The notes: generated from the letters alone by a model not told the origin. A stretch of DNA of 64,000 nt from Alicyclobacillus fastidiosus (GCF_026651875.1 NZ_CP104067.1:3100001-3164000), one strand, 5' to 3'. Positions 26,109 to 35,549 are shown, counted from the stretch's first letter. Translations and numbers: made by a program.

Positions 26109-26532
26109 CTCATTTACTTATCGATTAGCACAGACACCCTATCATCACTGCGTAGGTAAACCTCTTCGGAATCGCGATTGCCCGTTGGTTGAATTGTGCT
26201 TTAACATCCGCAATCCAGCCAACATTTTTGTTAACAATTTTATTGCGGGTGATGGTCTTGATTTGAAAAGCGATTCCAACGGTAAAAGCCCAAAAACAAA
26301 AGTACAATACCAAACTATTATGAAGACGCTTTATATATGCACATCATCGATTGAATGTTTGACCACTTGTCCTTTTGTCCCAGTCTGTGCACTCAGGCAC
26401 CTGAGAAGGAACACTATGAATCACACCTTTTTACCAAAACAAAACGGGCCATCCATCTAGCGATTTTCACTTTGGGACAGCCTCTACCCGATTTCTTGAG
26501 ACTATTAGAACTCATCATAGTAAATCGATGAG
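26109..26532. other. Upstream region of the aromatic operon
   Basis: No gene supported. A 62-codon minus-strand frame (26313-26125) has no recognisable domain. The operon promoter should lie here, but I see no strong consensus. Confidence 0.35.
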
Positions 26533-27147
26533 CTACGAACTCCGAGTTTCCCAATCAAACCAGTGTTCTGTTAAATAAAGATCTTTGGTCGTACGAGCTC
26601 CGTAGAATAGCCAAGCTTGCCGGGTGAATCCCTGAGCAAAAGCAGACTCAAGAAGGGCTTTGATAGGTGCAAGACCGGAACCACCTGCAACAAACACGAT
26701 GTCGTTATCTAATGAACGTAATTGCATACGTCCAAACGGACCTGAGCCACTTACGACGTCCGCCGAATCTGGAGTCACTCTCTCATTACTAACAACTTCC
26801 CCACTAAAATCACGAACCGGAAATAATTGCAATCCCGGTTCTTCATCCTCCTCGACTTCCATGATCATGTCACTACGCGGCATAGTACTGCACATTAAAA
26901 TGTATCCTTCTTGTCGTTCAAACTCCATCAAGGCGAACTCGGAAACACGATTCATTAATTCGTAATCCCCATCGACAACCTTCGCTTTGCAGGACGAGCA
27001 ATTACCATGGCGACAACCGTATGGAACCGACATCCCACTCCGAATCGCGGCGTCTAAAACGGTCTGCTCTGATCCGCAGCGGACTTCTACCCCACTGGGC
27101 TCCATCCGAATAGAAAACTTTTCAGTTCCTATATTCATGGTACTCAT
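26533..27147 (-). pseudogene. Ferredoxin-NAD(P) reductase component of an oxygenase, internally deleted and truncated
   Basis: Start taken at ATG 27147 (GGGAAG upstream). The N-terminal plant-type 2Fe-2S domain is intact: cysteines in PYGCRHGNCSSCKAKV and a fourth in ILMCST. The protein then follows the phenol-hydroxylase-reductase pattern (LQLFPVRDFSGEVVSNERVTPD), but jumps directly to SGPFGRMQLR. The FAD-binding segment with the RxYS motif, roughly 75 residues, is missing without loss of frame. The NAD domain starts correctly (IVFVAGGSGLAPIKALLE, LFYGART) but stops about 70-90 residues early at WFDWETRSS. FAD binding is therefore unlikely. It faces the aromatic operon in the same orientation and was probably its electron-transfer component. 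It may still act as a ferredoxin. Confidence 0.78.
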
Positions 27148-27488
27148 TGAAACCACTTCCCTAGGTTAGAATCGCTTTCTTATGCTCTTTATTCACCAGT
27201 CAATGCCCTTGGTTTGAACCAGCATTCGTGGTTTTATCTACTTCTTCCAGGTCAGTTACCTGGTGTATCACTTGAAGTTTTTTTAATTCCATCTCTCTTA
27301 TATGAGCGGACTGCAAACGTAGTCGTTGCGCTAATCTCATCACTCGAGCCCTCCTCCTTTGCAGTGCTACCCACCCCATTGATTTCAACCTCCATTTCTA
27401 GAAACCGTTGTGTAACGAGAAATGAATCGTGAGTGCCACCCAAAGATTTACTCGATCATTCATATTGCTCCAGTCGATTAAGCACAAC
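27148..27488. other. Region without supported gene
   Basis: Short overlapping frames on both strands have no recognisable domain, and none has a good ribosome binding site. Nothing else is seen. Confidence 0.35.
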
Positions 27489-27860
27489 TCAGTAATCTTG
27501 TCGAGCCGATATCGTAATCCCGCTACCGGGTGGAAATTCAGTTCTTAAATCAATCAATGGGTCGATCACGCTCTGGACTTGACTTCTATCATGGATACCT
27601 ATAAGCATGATAAGAGGTAACCTGTCAAGCGCCGAACCTAACCTATCACACCGATCTTCAATCAATCCGGGTGTCTGCCCCTCGTCGTCAATCAAAGTGC
27701 GAAAAAGATCTTCGAAGTTCTGATGACTAGCACGGACTAACAACTGCCGATGAAACAATTCAATTGCTAGAATTTCTTGTGCACGCTCTAAGAGCAGTTC
27801 ATCCTTTGTCCGCTGAATTTCATCTATATCTTTGTTCCACCATCCCCACCACGAAAACAA
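27489..27860 (-). CDS. Hypothetical protein, 123 residues
   Basis: A minus-strand frame with a TTG start at 27860, which has AAAGGA six bases upstream. The product begins with the tryptophan-rich MFSWWGWWNK, continues with a long amphipathic helical region (EIQRTKDELLLERAQEILAIE) and ends with a mixed region including SVIDPLIDLRTEFPPG. No family recognised. No signal peptide. It may be a fragment. It lies between the reductase relic and the AraC gene, both on the same strand. Confidence 0.4.
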   Translation of the reverse strand: MFSWWGWWNKDIDEIQRTKDELLLERAQEILAIELFHRQLLVRASHQNFEDLFRTLIDDEGQTPGLIEDRCDRLGSALDRLPLIMLIGIHDRSQVQSVIDPLIDLRTEFPPGSGITISARQDY

Positions 27861-27945
27861 TCGTGGTCCTTTGAGCTACGTTAGTTTAATTCCTGGACAG
27901 TCGACTCACAATCTTCTTGAACAAAATAGATAGGCACAATGGCGG

Positions 27946-28821
27946 TTACATAACATGCGTTGTTGGAACGTCCACCTCTTGGCGTCTCAAGTCACTCGGC
28001 ATCCGGTTCTTATATTTTTTAAAAATGCGTCCAAAATACGTGACGTTACTAAAGCCTACTTCACAAGCGATGGTGGTAATGGGTAAGTCGGTTTCGAGCA
28101 ATAGTTGTTCAGCCTTCATGACACGTAAGATGTGTAAATACTCGACTAAGGTCTTCCCTGTTAACTTCTTAAATATATGACAAAAATAATTCGGACTCAT
28201 ATTCACCATTCGAGCTGCTTCCCGTAACTGAATGGTTTCAGCAAAATGCTCGCGTAGAAAGGTTAATAAAGATGTGAACTGTGTCGTCTCATGACTTTGC
28301 CGCCTTGCTTCGCCCGCCGGTGGATAGTTGCGAAAGATCACACCAAACAATCTATAAAATTCAGATTTAATAAAAAGTTCGAATCCAGTTCGATGATGTT
28401 CAAACTCATCGATGATGGCCAGAAGTGAGTGGCGAATATCTGGGCAGAGTGGTTCATCCATTTTAATGAAGTTAGGCAATTGTAAACGGTTGCTTAAAAG
28501 GGATCCAAAGTACCGATTATCGGTGCAATCCAGACCGGCATTTCTCAACAGGACGTCGTTGAACACCACGGCAATCATTTCCGTGTCATCCGTGAGCGGT
28601 GTCGCACTATGAACCTGCTTCGAATTGACAAACATCAGCTCACCCTTCTGCATGTCGACAAAGTCGCCGTCTACTTGAAATCGTGACGCACCACGAAGAA
28701 TGACGACCCATTCCAGGTGATCATGCCAGTGGGGCTCAAAATTCTGGCACCTAAACGTATTCATCGGAAAGGTTTTGTCGGGAATCGGCGTGATCTCATG
28801 AATTGGACTGCTGGTGGTCAT
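27946..28821 (-). CDS. AraC-family transcriptional regulator (cupin sensor)
   Basis: About 291 residues from ATG 28821, preceded by GGAGGTGTCACAACA; longer in-frame starts lack a site. N-terminal cupin (FEPHWHDHLEWVVILRGASRFQVDG, LMFVNSKQVHSATP) for sugar binding. C-terminal double helix-turn-helix: QLREAARMVNMSPNYFCHIFKKLTGKTLVEYLH and PITTIACEVGFSNVTYFGRIFKKY. Divergent from the isomerase/oxidoreductase operon at 28976, its probable target. Confidence 0.92.
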   Translation of the reverse strand: MTTSSPIHEITPIPDKTFPMNTFRCQNFEPHWHDHLEWVVILRGASRFQVDGDFVDMQKGELMFVNSKQVHSATPLTDDTEMIAVVFNDVLLRNAGLDCTDNRYFGSLLSNRLQLPNFIKMDEPLCPDIRHSLLAIIDEFEHHRTGFELFIKSEFYRLFGVIFRNYPPAGEARRQSHETTQFTSLLTFLREHFAETIQLREAARMVNMSPNYFCHIFKKLTGKTLVEYLHILRVMKAEQLLLETDLPITTIACEVGFSNVTYFGRIFKKYKNRMPSDLRRQEVDVPTTHVM

Positions 28822-28993
28822 TGTTGTGACACCTCCATCTAGGACGATTCCTGCGACGCGATATGTGCCAGTATACAGCAATTTTACATTGAAAAGCGTA
28901 AAATTGTGCGAATTCGTGTGACACCCTGACATAGTTCCTATCATCGAACAGTCATACCATAGATTCTAATCGGAGGTGGTCATCATCAAGCAA

Positions 28994-29890
28994 ATGGACG
29001 GCGTTAATCAGATCCGAATTGGTACGTTGGTCAAGGGGGATCAAGCTGTACGCGTCATTCCGCAAATTCTGGAGCATGGCTTTGAATCGTTTAGTTTAAC
29101 CTTTTGGCAGACAACCGGTACGGTGAATTTAGACGAGTTAAGCAGGCAGATGGAGAATATTCTGTCTGAATCAGATGCGGTGATTTCCAGTCTTTCTATC
29201 TTCGGAAATCCGCTTACCGGACACGGGGATAACGCAGATACGCTTGCGAGTTGGGAACGTTTAATTGACAAGGCGAGGAGCTTCGGGACCGATCTCGTCA
29301 CTGGATTCACAGGACGCATGCCTGGAGCCATTGAAGATTCGCTTCCCAAGTATGCAGAAGTTTTCGGTGAGTTGGCGAAGCGCGCACAGGATAGAGGTGT
29401 GCGGATTGCCTTTGAAAACTGCGACATGGGCGGTACATGGGAACATGGCGACTGGAATATTGCGCACAATCCGTTGGCTTGGACGCATATGTTTGAGGCT
29501 TTGCCTGCCGATAACATTGGACTTCAGTGGGAACCTTGCCACCAGATGGTCAGCTTGATCGATCCCATTCCACAATTAAAGAAGTGGATCAAGACGGGCA
29601 AGATTTTCAGTGTCCACGGAAAGGACGCGACGATTGCGTGGGACGTTGTTCGAGAACATGGCATTCACGGACCAAAACAGTTTGTCTGGCACCGTACCCC
29701 AGGTTTCGGCGACACCAATTGGACAGATGTCATTTCAATTTTGCGCAATGGTGGATACGAGGGTTCGATTGACATCGAAGGCTTTCACGATCCCGTGTAT
29801 CGCGACGCACTCGAGATGACCGGACAAGTCCATGGTCTGAATTATCTCAAGCGTTGTCGCGGTGGGGATTTCATTCCGAATCCTAGCTGA
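28994..29890 (+). CDS. Sugar phosphate isomerase/epimerase family TIM-barrel protein
   Basis: About 299 residues of the xylose isomerase-like TIM-barrel superfamily (AP endonuclease family 2 fold). Visible: RIGTLVKGDQAVRVIPQILEHGFESFSL, TGFTGRMPGAIEDSLP, RIAFENCDMGG with the metal-binding glutamate, IGLQWEPCHQM, SVHGKDATIAWDVV and GSIDIEGFHD. Start is ambiguous. GGAGGT lies at 28972-28977, so ATG 28994 is 16 nt away, GTG 28976 overlaps the site, and ATC 28985 is ideally spaced. First gene of the divergent operon. Substrate probably a polyol- or inositol-derived keto sugar. Confidence 0.85.
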   Translation: MDGVNQIRIGTLVKGDQAVRVIPQILEHGFESFSLTFWQTTGTVNLDELSRQMENILSESDAVISSLSIFGNPLTGHGDNADTLASWERLIDKARSFGTDLVTGFTGRMPGAIEDSLPKYAEVFGELAKRAQDRGVRIAFENCDMGGTWEHGDWNIAHNPLAWTHMFEALPADNIGLQWEPCHQMVSLIDPIPQLKKWIKTGKIFSVHGKDATIAWDVVREHGIHGPKQFVWHRTPGFGDTNWTDVISILRNGGYEGSIDIEGFHDPVYRDALEMTGQVHGLNYLKRCRGGDFIPNPS

Positions 29891-29918
29891 TTTGTTGCGA
29901 AATGAGGAGGGAATTTTA

Positions 29919-30941
29919 GTGGCGAAATATCGCGTGGTGGTCGTCGGATGTGGTGGCATGTCGAACAAGTGGTTTGATTACCTCGCACTGCGAACGGATA
30001 CGGAGGTTGTTGGACTCGTCGACATTTTTATCGATGCTGCCAAGTCCATGGCAGAACGTCGACAACTCGAGGTTCCTGTATTCTCAGATTTGGAAGAAGC
30101 TATTGAAGTCACGAAACCGAATGTAATCTGTGATGTGACGATTCCCGACAGTCATCGCCAAGTGGCGCAAACAGCGCTCGCGGCGGGATGCCATATTCTT
30201 GGGGAAAAGCCGATGGGCGCTTCACTGGAAGATGCGAGAGCGATTCTACATGCGGCGAATCAGTCAAGCTCACGCTATACTGTCATGCAAAATCGGCGCT
30301 ATAATCAGCAAATTCGGGCCGTACGTGACGGGATACAGCGCGGGATGATTGGCAAAGTCGGCGCGATTCACGCGGACTTCTTTATCGGCGCGCACTTCGG
30401 AGGCTTTCGCGATGCCATGGCAAATCCACTGATTCTAGACATGGCGATTCACACTTTTGACCAGGCACGGTTCATTTCCGGGGCGGATCCGGTGTCTGTC
30501 TTCTGTCACGAATTCAACATGCCAGGCTCGTGGTATCAGGGAAATGCGTCAGCTGTGTGTCTCTTTGAGATGAACGACGGATCCGTCTTTACTTATCGTG
30601 GATCCTGGTCTTCAGAAGGGTTCAATACCTCATGGGAATCCGACTGGCGCGTGATTGGCAGTCTTGGAACCCTTCGTTGGGACGGCACGAATCCGCCCGT
30701 GTGCCAGGTGGTAGATGAGACGAAACCGCACGCATTTATCCATGAATACAAAAAGATCAAGCTCCCGATGACATGGGAGGGTCAAGAGGGACATTGGGGC
30801 TGTTTGGACGAAATGTTCGCCGCGATTGACGAGGATAGACCGGCGGAGACCGACAGCAAAGACAACATCAAGAGCGTGGCCATGGTGTTTGGCGCCATTG
30901 AGAGTGCCAAAACCGGCAAGAAGGTTCGAATCGAGTACTAA
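29919..30941 (+). CDS. Gfo/Idh/MocA-family oxidoreductase
   Basis: 340 residues from GTG 29919 behind GAGGAGGG. N-terminal Rossmann fold VVVVGCGGMSNKWFDYLA binds NAD(P). The EKP motif, with the catalytic lysine, is seen in GEKPMGASLEDA. C-terminal half: the beta-sheet domain with DMAIHTFDQARFISGADP and its histidine. Such enzymes oxidise inositols, glucosides or sugar acids at a ring hydroxyl. It follows the isomerase gene by 28 bp, and both serve the same pathway. Confidence 0.92.
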   Translation: MAKYRVVVVGCGGMSNKWFDYLALRTDTEVVGLVDIFIDAAKSMAERRQLEVPVFSDLEEAIEVTKPNVICDVTIPDSHRQVAQTALAAGCHILGEKPMGASLEDARAILHAANQSSSRYTVMQNRRYNQQIRAVRDGIQRGMIGKVGAIHADFFIGAHFGGFRDAMANPLILDMAIHTFDQARFISGADPVSVFCHEFNMPGSWYQGNASAVCLFEMNDGSVFTYRGSWSSEGFNTSWESDWRVIGSLGTLRWDGTNPPVCQVVDETKPHAFIHEYKKIKLPMTWEGQEGHWGCLDEMFAAIDEDRPAETDSKDNIKSVAMVFGAIESAKTGKKVRIEY

Positions 30942-30979
30942 ACTCAGAGGATTCCATCACGACTGGGGAGGCTATTTAG

Positions 30980-31710
30980 ATGAAACTCGGAGCGAAGCAG
31001 AGCGTTTTCACGAGGACTTTCAAAATGCCGTTCGTTTGGCAGCGGAACTCGGTGTGGAGAACGTCGTCACCTTCGCCGGTTGTCCTGGGGAATCTGAGAC
31101 TTCACAGAATCCTGTATGGGTCACTTGCCCGTGGCCGAACGATTTTTCGAGAGTGGTCGATTGGCAATGGACGGAGAAGGTCATTCCATATTGGACTGAA
31201 CAGGACAAATTCCTGAGAGAGAACGGGGTTCGCGTCGCCATTGAGCCGCATCCAGGATTTGTCGTGTACAATTCGGAGACCTCTCTGCGCTTGCGCCAAT
31301 CTTGCGGTGACAGCATCGGTGTCAACTTTGACCCGAGCCATCTCTTCTGGCAACAGATGGATCCGGTTGCATGTATCAAAGAGTTGGCGAAGGAAAACGC
31401 ACTGTACCATTTCCACGCGAAGGATACCGCCATTTATCGAGACAACACCTCGCTAAACGGCGTACTCGACACGAAGTCCTATCGAGATGAGATGAACCGT
31501 TCATGGATATTCCGCACGGTCGGCTATGGACACGGGGAAGACGTCTGGCGGGATATCATCAGTGCGTTGCAACTGGTCGGCTATAAAGGCGCTGTCAGTA
31601 TCGAACATGAAGACAGCTTGATGTCCGTGAACGAAGGTTTCCAAAAGGCCGCGCAATTCCTAAAAGGGCTACTGATTCAAGAACGTATTGGCGAAATTTG
31701 GTGGACCTAA
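30980..31710 (+). pseudogene. Sugar phosphate isomerase/epimerase, N-terminally truncated
   Basis: From about 30977 the frame reads LDETRSEAERFHEDFQNAVRLAAELGVENVV..., and continues as a well-conserved TIM barrel through CPGESE, WVTCPWP, AIEPHPGFVVYN, GVNFDPSHLFWQQMDP, YHFHAKDT, GVLDTKSY, WIFRTVGYGHG and AVSIEHEDSLM to 31710. The first roughly 75 residues of the family are missing. The ATG at 30980 behind GGGGAGG opens a different frame that soon runs out, and the barrel frame has no convincing start. A deletion just after the oxidoreductase stop is the simplest account. Metal-binding residues of the remaining barrel are intact. Possibly translated from an internal GTG, but probably inactive. 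Confidence 0.65.
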
Positions 31711-31741
31711 TGGTACATTAAGAAGATTCGCTTGGAGGGCG

Positions 31742-31782
31742 ATAACCTCAGGCTACGTCGAATGACGTGAGCCTGGGGTTAT
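31742..31782 (+). terminator. Long hairpin after the isomerase/oxidoreductase operon
   Basis: ATAACCTCAGGCTACGTC pairs with GACGTGAGCCTGGGGTTAT around a 4-nt GAAT loop, with small mismatches, and continues into TTTG. It is 31 bp after the operon's last stop. The U-tract is short, so its efficiency is uncertain. Confidence 0.6.
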
Positions 31783-31883
31783 TTGTCGGATCGAAGCAAG
31801 TATAGCCTTCCAGTGCACCACCCTCGTCTGGTGCGCAACCGACTACGGGGCGTAGGGGCGTACATTTCCTCGCAAAACACACC

Positions 31884-31912
31884 AAAAAACCGAGTACCTT
31901 TTCGGTACTCGG
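31884..31912 (-). terminator. Intrinsic terminator of the ABC importer operon
   Basis: On the minus strand, CCGAGTACC and GGTACTCGG enclose a 5-nt loop and run into TTTTTTGG. It lies 20 bp after the MalG-type permease stop. Confidence 0.85.
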
Positions 31913-31931
31913 GCACCTTTATCCTCAGTGA

Positions 31932-32762
31932 TTAACCCTTTAGACCACTGCTCGAGATCCCTGCGGTGATAAAACGTTGAGAGAAAATGAGAATCAATGC
32001 TGCCGGAATCGACGCGATAACCGCAAACGCCATCATCGGCCCCCATTGGTTACCATACTGTCCGGAATACTGAAAGACGGCCAATGTCACAGGCTCGATG
32101 CGGTTGCTTGTCGTCATCGTCAGCGCAAACAAGAAGTCTCCCCAGGAGAACAGAAAGGCGAACAATGAGGCTGTCACCAATGCGGGTTTAGCAATCGGTA
32201 GTACAATTCGTAAAAAGGCGGTCCAATTGTTTCCTCCGTCCACGAAGGCGGATTCCATCAATTCATGTGGAATCGATAGCATAAATGCTCGCAGGATAAG
32301 CACACAGAATGGCACCGCGTAGGTCGAGTCCGCCAGAATAATCCCAAAGTAGTTGTTCAGAAGACCTAATTTGTGAAAAATGACAAACAATGCGTTCGCA
32401 AGGGAAACACCGGGCACCATTTGAACAATTAATAGCGCCAAGAGCAGAATGGAGATGCCTTTGAGTCGAAAGTGCGCTAGGGCAAACGCCGCTGGCGACG
32501 CAATCAGGAGTGAAAGAATCACCACTCCAAATGCGATGATTAAACTCGTCACCAAGTGCGTCCATTGTGAACTCAGTACTTGTCCATACACTCCCCATTG
32601 CGGCGTCGGGGGATAGAACGCCGGATTGCTCGCAAATAACTGCATGTTGGTCTTCAATGACGAAACAATCATCCAGTACATTGGAAACACCAAAATAGCT
32701 ACGCATATCAAGGCGACTACGAAGTAGATTCCCTGTCCCCAACGCTTTTGCGCAACTGTCAT
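31932..32762 (-). CDS. Carbohydrate ABC transporter permease, MalG/CUT1 type
   Basis: 276 residues, six membrane segments. EAA loop: MESAFVDGGNNWTAFLRIVLPIAKPA. First segment FVVALICVAILVFPMYWMIV. Last gene of a binding protein, MalF-type, MalG-type operon. There is no ATPase gene, so a shared MsmX-type ATPase is likely. It starts 13 bp after its partner permease. Confidence 0.92.
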   Translation of the reverse strand: MTVAQKRWGQGIYFVVALICVAILVFPMYWMIVSSLKTNMQLFASNPAFYPPTPQWGVYGQVLSSQWTHLVTSLIIAFGVVILSLLIASPAAFALAHFRLKGISILLLALLIVQMVPGVSLANALFVIFHKLGLLNNYFGIILADSTYAVPFCVLILRAFMLSIPHELMESAFVDGGNNWTAFLRIVLPIAKPALVTASLFAFLFSWGDFLFALTMTTSNRIEPVTLAVFQYSGQYGNQWGPMMAFAVIASIPAALILIFSQRFITAGISSSGLKG

Positions 32763-32775
32763 CGCAATATCCCTC

Positions 32776-33711
32776 CTACTTGAGCGATTTTTTGTTGAAC
32801 CAGAGATAAAAGAAGGTACAGACTAAGGCAATAATCATCATTCCGTTTGCAATTGCCGCCCCTTGACCAAAATTCAGATTCGTAAAGGACAACGTATAGG
32901 ACCACGTAGACAATAGTTGCGTAGAATTGGCCGGTCCACCGCCGGTCAGCGAGATGACAATGTCAAATACTTTTAATGTGTAAATTAGACCCAACATCAA
33001 AACGATGGCAAACACCGTGCGTACACTAGGAATCGTAATATGCCAAAAGGACTTCCACTTTGACGCGCCATCTAACTGAGCCGCCTCGTACAGTTCAGCT
33101 GGTACATCCTGTAGCCCGCTGTAAATCAAGACCATATTAAACGGAATTCCAGCCCAAATATTTGTCGCGATAATGACCAGCATGGCAAGCTGTGAGTGCA
33201 ACAACCACGGGATCGGATGGTGAATGATATGGAGTGACAGCAGCACCTCATTGACAATACCGTCGTTCGCATCGAACATCCACTTGAATATCGTTCCGGA
33301 GATCAGTGCTGGAATCAGCCATGGAACGAGGATCATTGACCGAAGAAACTTGCTTCCCGGAAACTTGCGATTGAACAGGATGGCTAGCCCTAACCCTATC
33401 GAAAATTGGAATACAATCGAGAGCGCGGTGAATTCCAACGTATTCCCCACCGTATGCCAAAACTGCTGTCCAGACCACGCCTGGATATAATTCTTCAGGC
33501 CGATGAAATGCGCGTTTCCGCTGATCATCGTAATTTGGTTCATATTTTTAAATGAAATAATTAGGCTGTAGTAGAGTGGATATCCAAACATCAGTACCAG
33601 GTACACCATCAGTGGAAGTATGAACAGCCACGGTCCCCAGCCAAGACCTTTTCTTCTCTTTGCTTTCAGCGCAGTCGTCACGTCCTGTTGCTTGGTCACT
33701 ACAGCAGACAC
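32776..33711 (-). CDS. Carbohydrate ABC transporter permease, MalF/CUT1 type
   Basis: About 311 residues from GTG 33711 (SAVVTKQQDVTTALKAK); GGAGGGAAAGGGG lies upstream, though spacing is long. Six membrane segments after a cytoplasmic lead, with EAA loop YEAAQLDGASKWKSFWHITIPSVR. It pairs with the MalG-type protein downstream. Substrate not determinable; the neighbouring polyol/inositol-type operon suggests a related sugar. Confidence 0.9.
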   Translation of the reverse strand: MSAVVTKQQDVTTALKAKRRKGLGWGPWLFILPLMVYLVLMFGYPLYYSLIISFKNMNQITMISGNAHFIGLKNYIQAWSGQQFWHTVGNTLEFTALSIVFQFSIGLGLAILFNRKFPGSKFLRSMILVPWLIPALISGTIFKWMFDANDGIVNEVLLSLHIIHHPIPWLLHSQLAMLVIIATNIWAGIPFNMVLIYSGLQDVPAELYEAAQLDGASKWKSFWHITIPSVRTVFAIVLMLGLIYTLKVFDIVISLTGGGPANSTQLLSTWSYTLSFTNLNFGQGAAIANGMMIIALVCTFFYLWFNKKSLK

Positions 33712-33820
33712 GATTGTCTTGTACCCCTTTCCCTCCGGGCGAAAAAACCTAACGCCCGCGCAAAATTGTGAGAGAGTTCGTACGATCAAGTCGCACGAAC
33801 TCATAAGATCTAATCACTAC

Positions 33821-35107
33821 TTATTGAGAACTAGAACTCAACATTTGCTGCGTCGCGCTCTTTGCCGTCGCCAGTGCTTGGTCAACGCTTGCTTTTCCGG
33901 TGAGTACGGATTGAAGGGCGGTTCCCCAAATATTAACCGCGTTCGGATAGTTTGTTCCCAAGTCAGCTGTTCTCGCCCTCGCTGTCTTTACCTCCGTCTC
34001 AAACGTCTTCAGGTATGGGTACTTACTGACGACTGCGTCCATCGCCGGTGTGTATGCCGGGATAGTCTGATTAGCCGTATTCCACGCGATTTGATTCTGC
34101 TTTGTATCCGCCAGCCACTGTATAAATTTGAAAGCTGCTTGTTCTGTGCTTGAATTCTGTTTTGTTACCGTCCAAACTTCCCCTCCCAGTGGGCTGACCA
34201 CTGTGTCTCCGACTTTTGGAACTGGAATGGTCGAAATGCCATAAGACAATCCTCTGATCTGTTGCAACGAAGGAACAATCCACGGGCCATTGATGACCAT
34301 CGCGACTTTGCCTTCCTGAAATTGATTTTGGACATCCTGTTGGTTCCAATTGACCACGTCTTGCGGCATCGATCCGTCTTTTTCCATGGTTAAGAGTAAA
34401 TTCAGTGTGTTTTTTGTTCCCGCTGAGTCTATGTTATTTTTTAGGTCGCCACCGTCAGTCCAGAAGAATGGCTCTGTCTGCCAAGCAACGTTTCCTATAC
34501 CACTCGCCCCAGAAAAGGCAAATCCATACGTAGAACCATTTGTCAATTTTTTAGCATCCGTAACTAATTGAGCCCATGTCTGAGGAGGTTGCTTGATTCC
34601 AGCCTGTTGAAACATTTTCTTATTGTAAAACAGCCCAATGGTGTTATTTCCATTCGGAAGAGCGTAGAGAGAATTGTTGTACAGACCTTCACTTAAGGAA
34701 CCTTTAGGAAAATTATTGGTGTCTATATGTCCTAATGTGGTCAGTGGTACAAGTACACCCGTGCTCGCAATGTCCGGAACCATTGGGTTGTCTAACATTA
34801 AGACATCCGGCAAAGAGTTGGCAGTCGCTTCTTGAAGTACTTTTTGCTGATAAGATCCGCCCGGAACCGATGTTCGGTTGATGGTTACGTTTGAATTTTC
34901 TTTTTCGTACTCGGAAATTAAGGTATTCATCTCCGTATCGCCCTGACCACTCGTGTAATAATCCATTAAGGTCAGCGTGATTTTCTTTCCGGATGAATTG
35001 CTACCTCCGCCGCCAGAGCCACTAGAAGTTCCGCAACCGTTTACAAGGGTGACAGTACCAGCCAACAGAATAGATGTCGCCCAACCTGCCGTCTTTACAT
35101 ACTTCAT
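33821..35107 (-). CDS. Sugar ABC transporter solute-binding lipoprotein
   Basis: 428 residues. Signal peptide MKYVKTAGWATSILLAGTVT with lipobox LVNGC, then a serine/glycine linker. Family 1 binding protein: ITLTLMDYYTSGQGD, PGGSYQQKVLQEATANSLPDVLM, YALPNGNNTIGLFYNKKMF, GKVAMVINGPWIVP. First gene of the operon; its upstream region holds an inverted repeat at 35207-35235 that may be the operator. Confidence 0.92.
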   Translation of the reverse strand: MKYVKTAGWATSILLAGTVTLVNGCGTSSGSGGGGSNSSGKKITLTLMDYYTSGQGDTEMNTLISEYEKENSNVTINRTSVPGGSYQQKVLQEATANSLPDVLMLDNPMVPDIASTGVLVPLTTLGHIDTNNFPKGSLSEGLYNNSLYALPNGNNTIGLFYNKKMFQQAGIKQPPQTWAQLVTDAKKLTNGSTYGFAFSGASGIGNVAWQTEPFFWTDGGDLKNNIDSAGTKNTLNLLLTMEKDGSMPQDVVNWNQQDVQNQFQEGKVAMVINGPWIVPSLQQIRGLSYGISTIPVPKVGDTVVSPLGGEVWTVTKQNSSTEQAAFKFIQWLADTKQNQIAWNTANQTIPAYTPAMDAVVSKYPYLKTFETEVKTARARTADLGTNYPNAVNIWGTALQSVLTGKASVDQALATAKSATQQMLSSSSQ

Positions 35108-35146
35108 TCATTTCGTCCCCCTTTTTCGCACACTGACCCTTTTCGA

Positions 35147-35160
35147 AATCGCTTTCTAAG
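35147..35160 (-). promoter_or_regulatory. Possible LacI/CcpA-type operator upstream of the binding-protein gene
   Basis: Minus strand GAAAGCGATTTC is a near-palindrome similar to, but not matching fully, the cre consensus TGWAARCGYTWNCW. It lies about 45 bp upstream of the start codon. Weak. Confidence 0.25.
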
Positions 35161-35206
35161 CTAACAAAAAACCTCACATGTACGAACAAATAAGGAGGAT
35201 AGAGAA

Positions 35207-35235
35207 CGGAACATTCTGATATAATCATTGTTCCG
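35207..35235. promoter_or_regulatory. Inverted repeat CGGAACA/TGTTCCG, putative operator
   Basis: Perfect 7-bp arms (35207-35213 and 35229-35235) enclose 15 nt that include TATAAT. It is about 100 bp upstream of the binding-protein gene and may be a regulator site over the promoter. Function inferred. Confidence 0.4.
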
Positions 35236-35549
35236 CACTCACACACCTTCGCCTTGTACGTACCCATTGATGATGGACTTATGATAAATGAATTCACCGT
35301 CATCTACCACCTGCGATATCACCGTTTAGTCGTACAATATTACGTATTTGAATCTTACATATCATTATCAGAATATTTGTCTCACTTAATATAAACAAAC
35401 AGTTAAGTAGCTTCACGTCAGTCAATTACAGGGATTTCGGCCTGTTGAGCTTTGAGGATTCACCTCGCCATGAGTAACCGAGAATGCCGCATGTTCTTCG
35501 TCGCCACCTCCTCCACGAACCGTCAACAAAGGAGCCTATAAAAAGGTAA

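Noticed and set aside
26125-26313. 62-codon hydrophobic frame upstream of the RidA gene
   Set aside because: No recognised domain and no site; the region is the operon's leader.
27200-27443. Overlapping short frames on both strands
   Set aside because: No domain or ribosome site on either strand.
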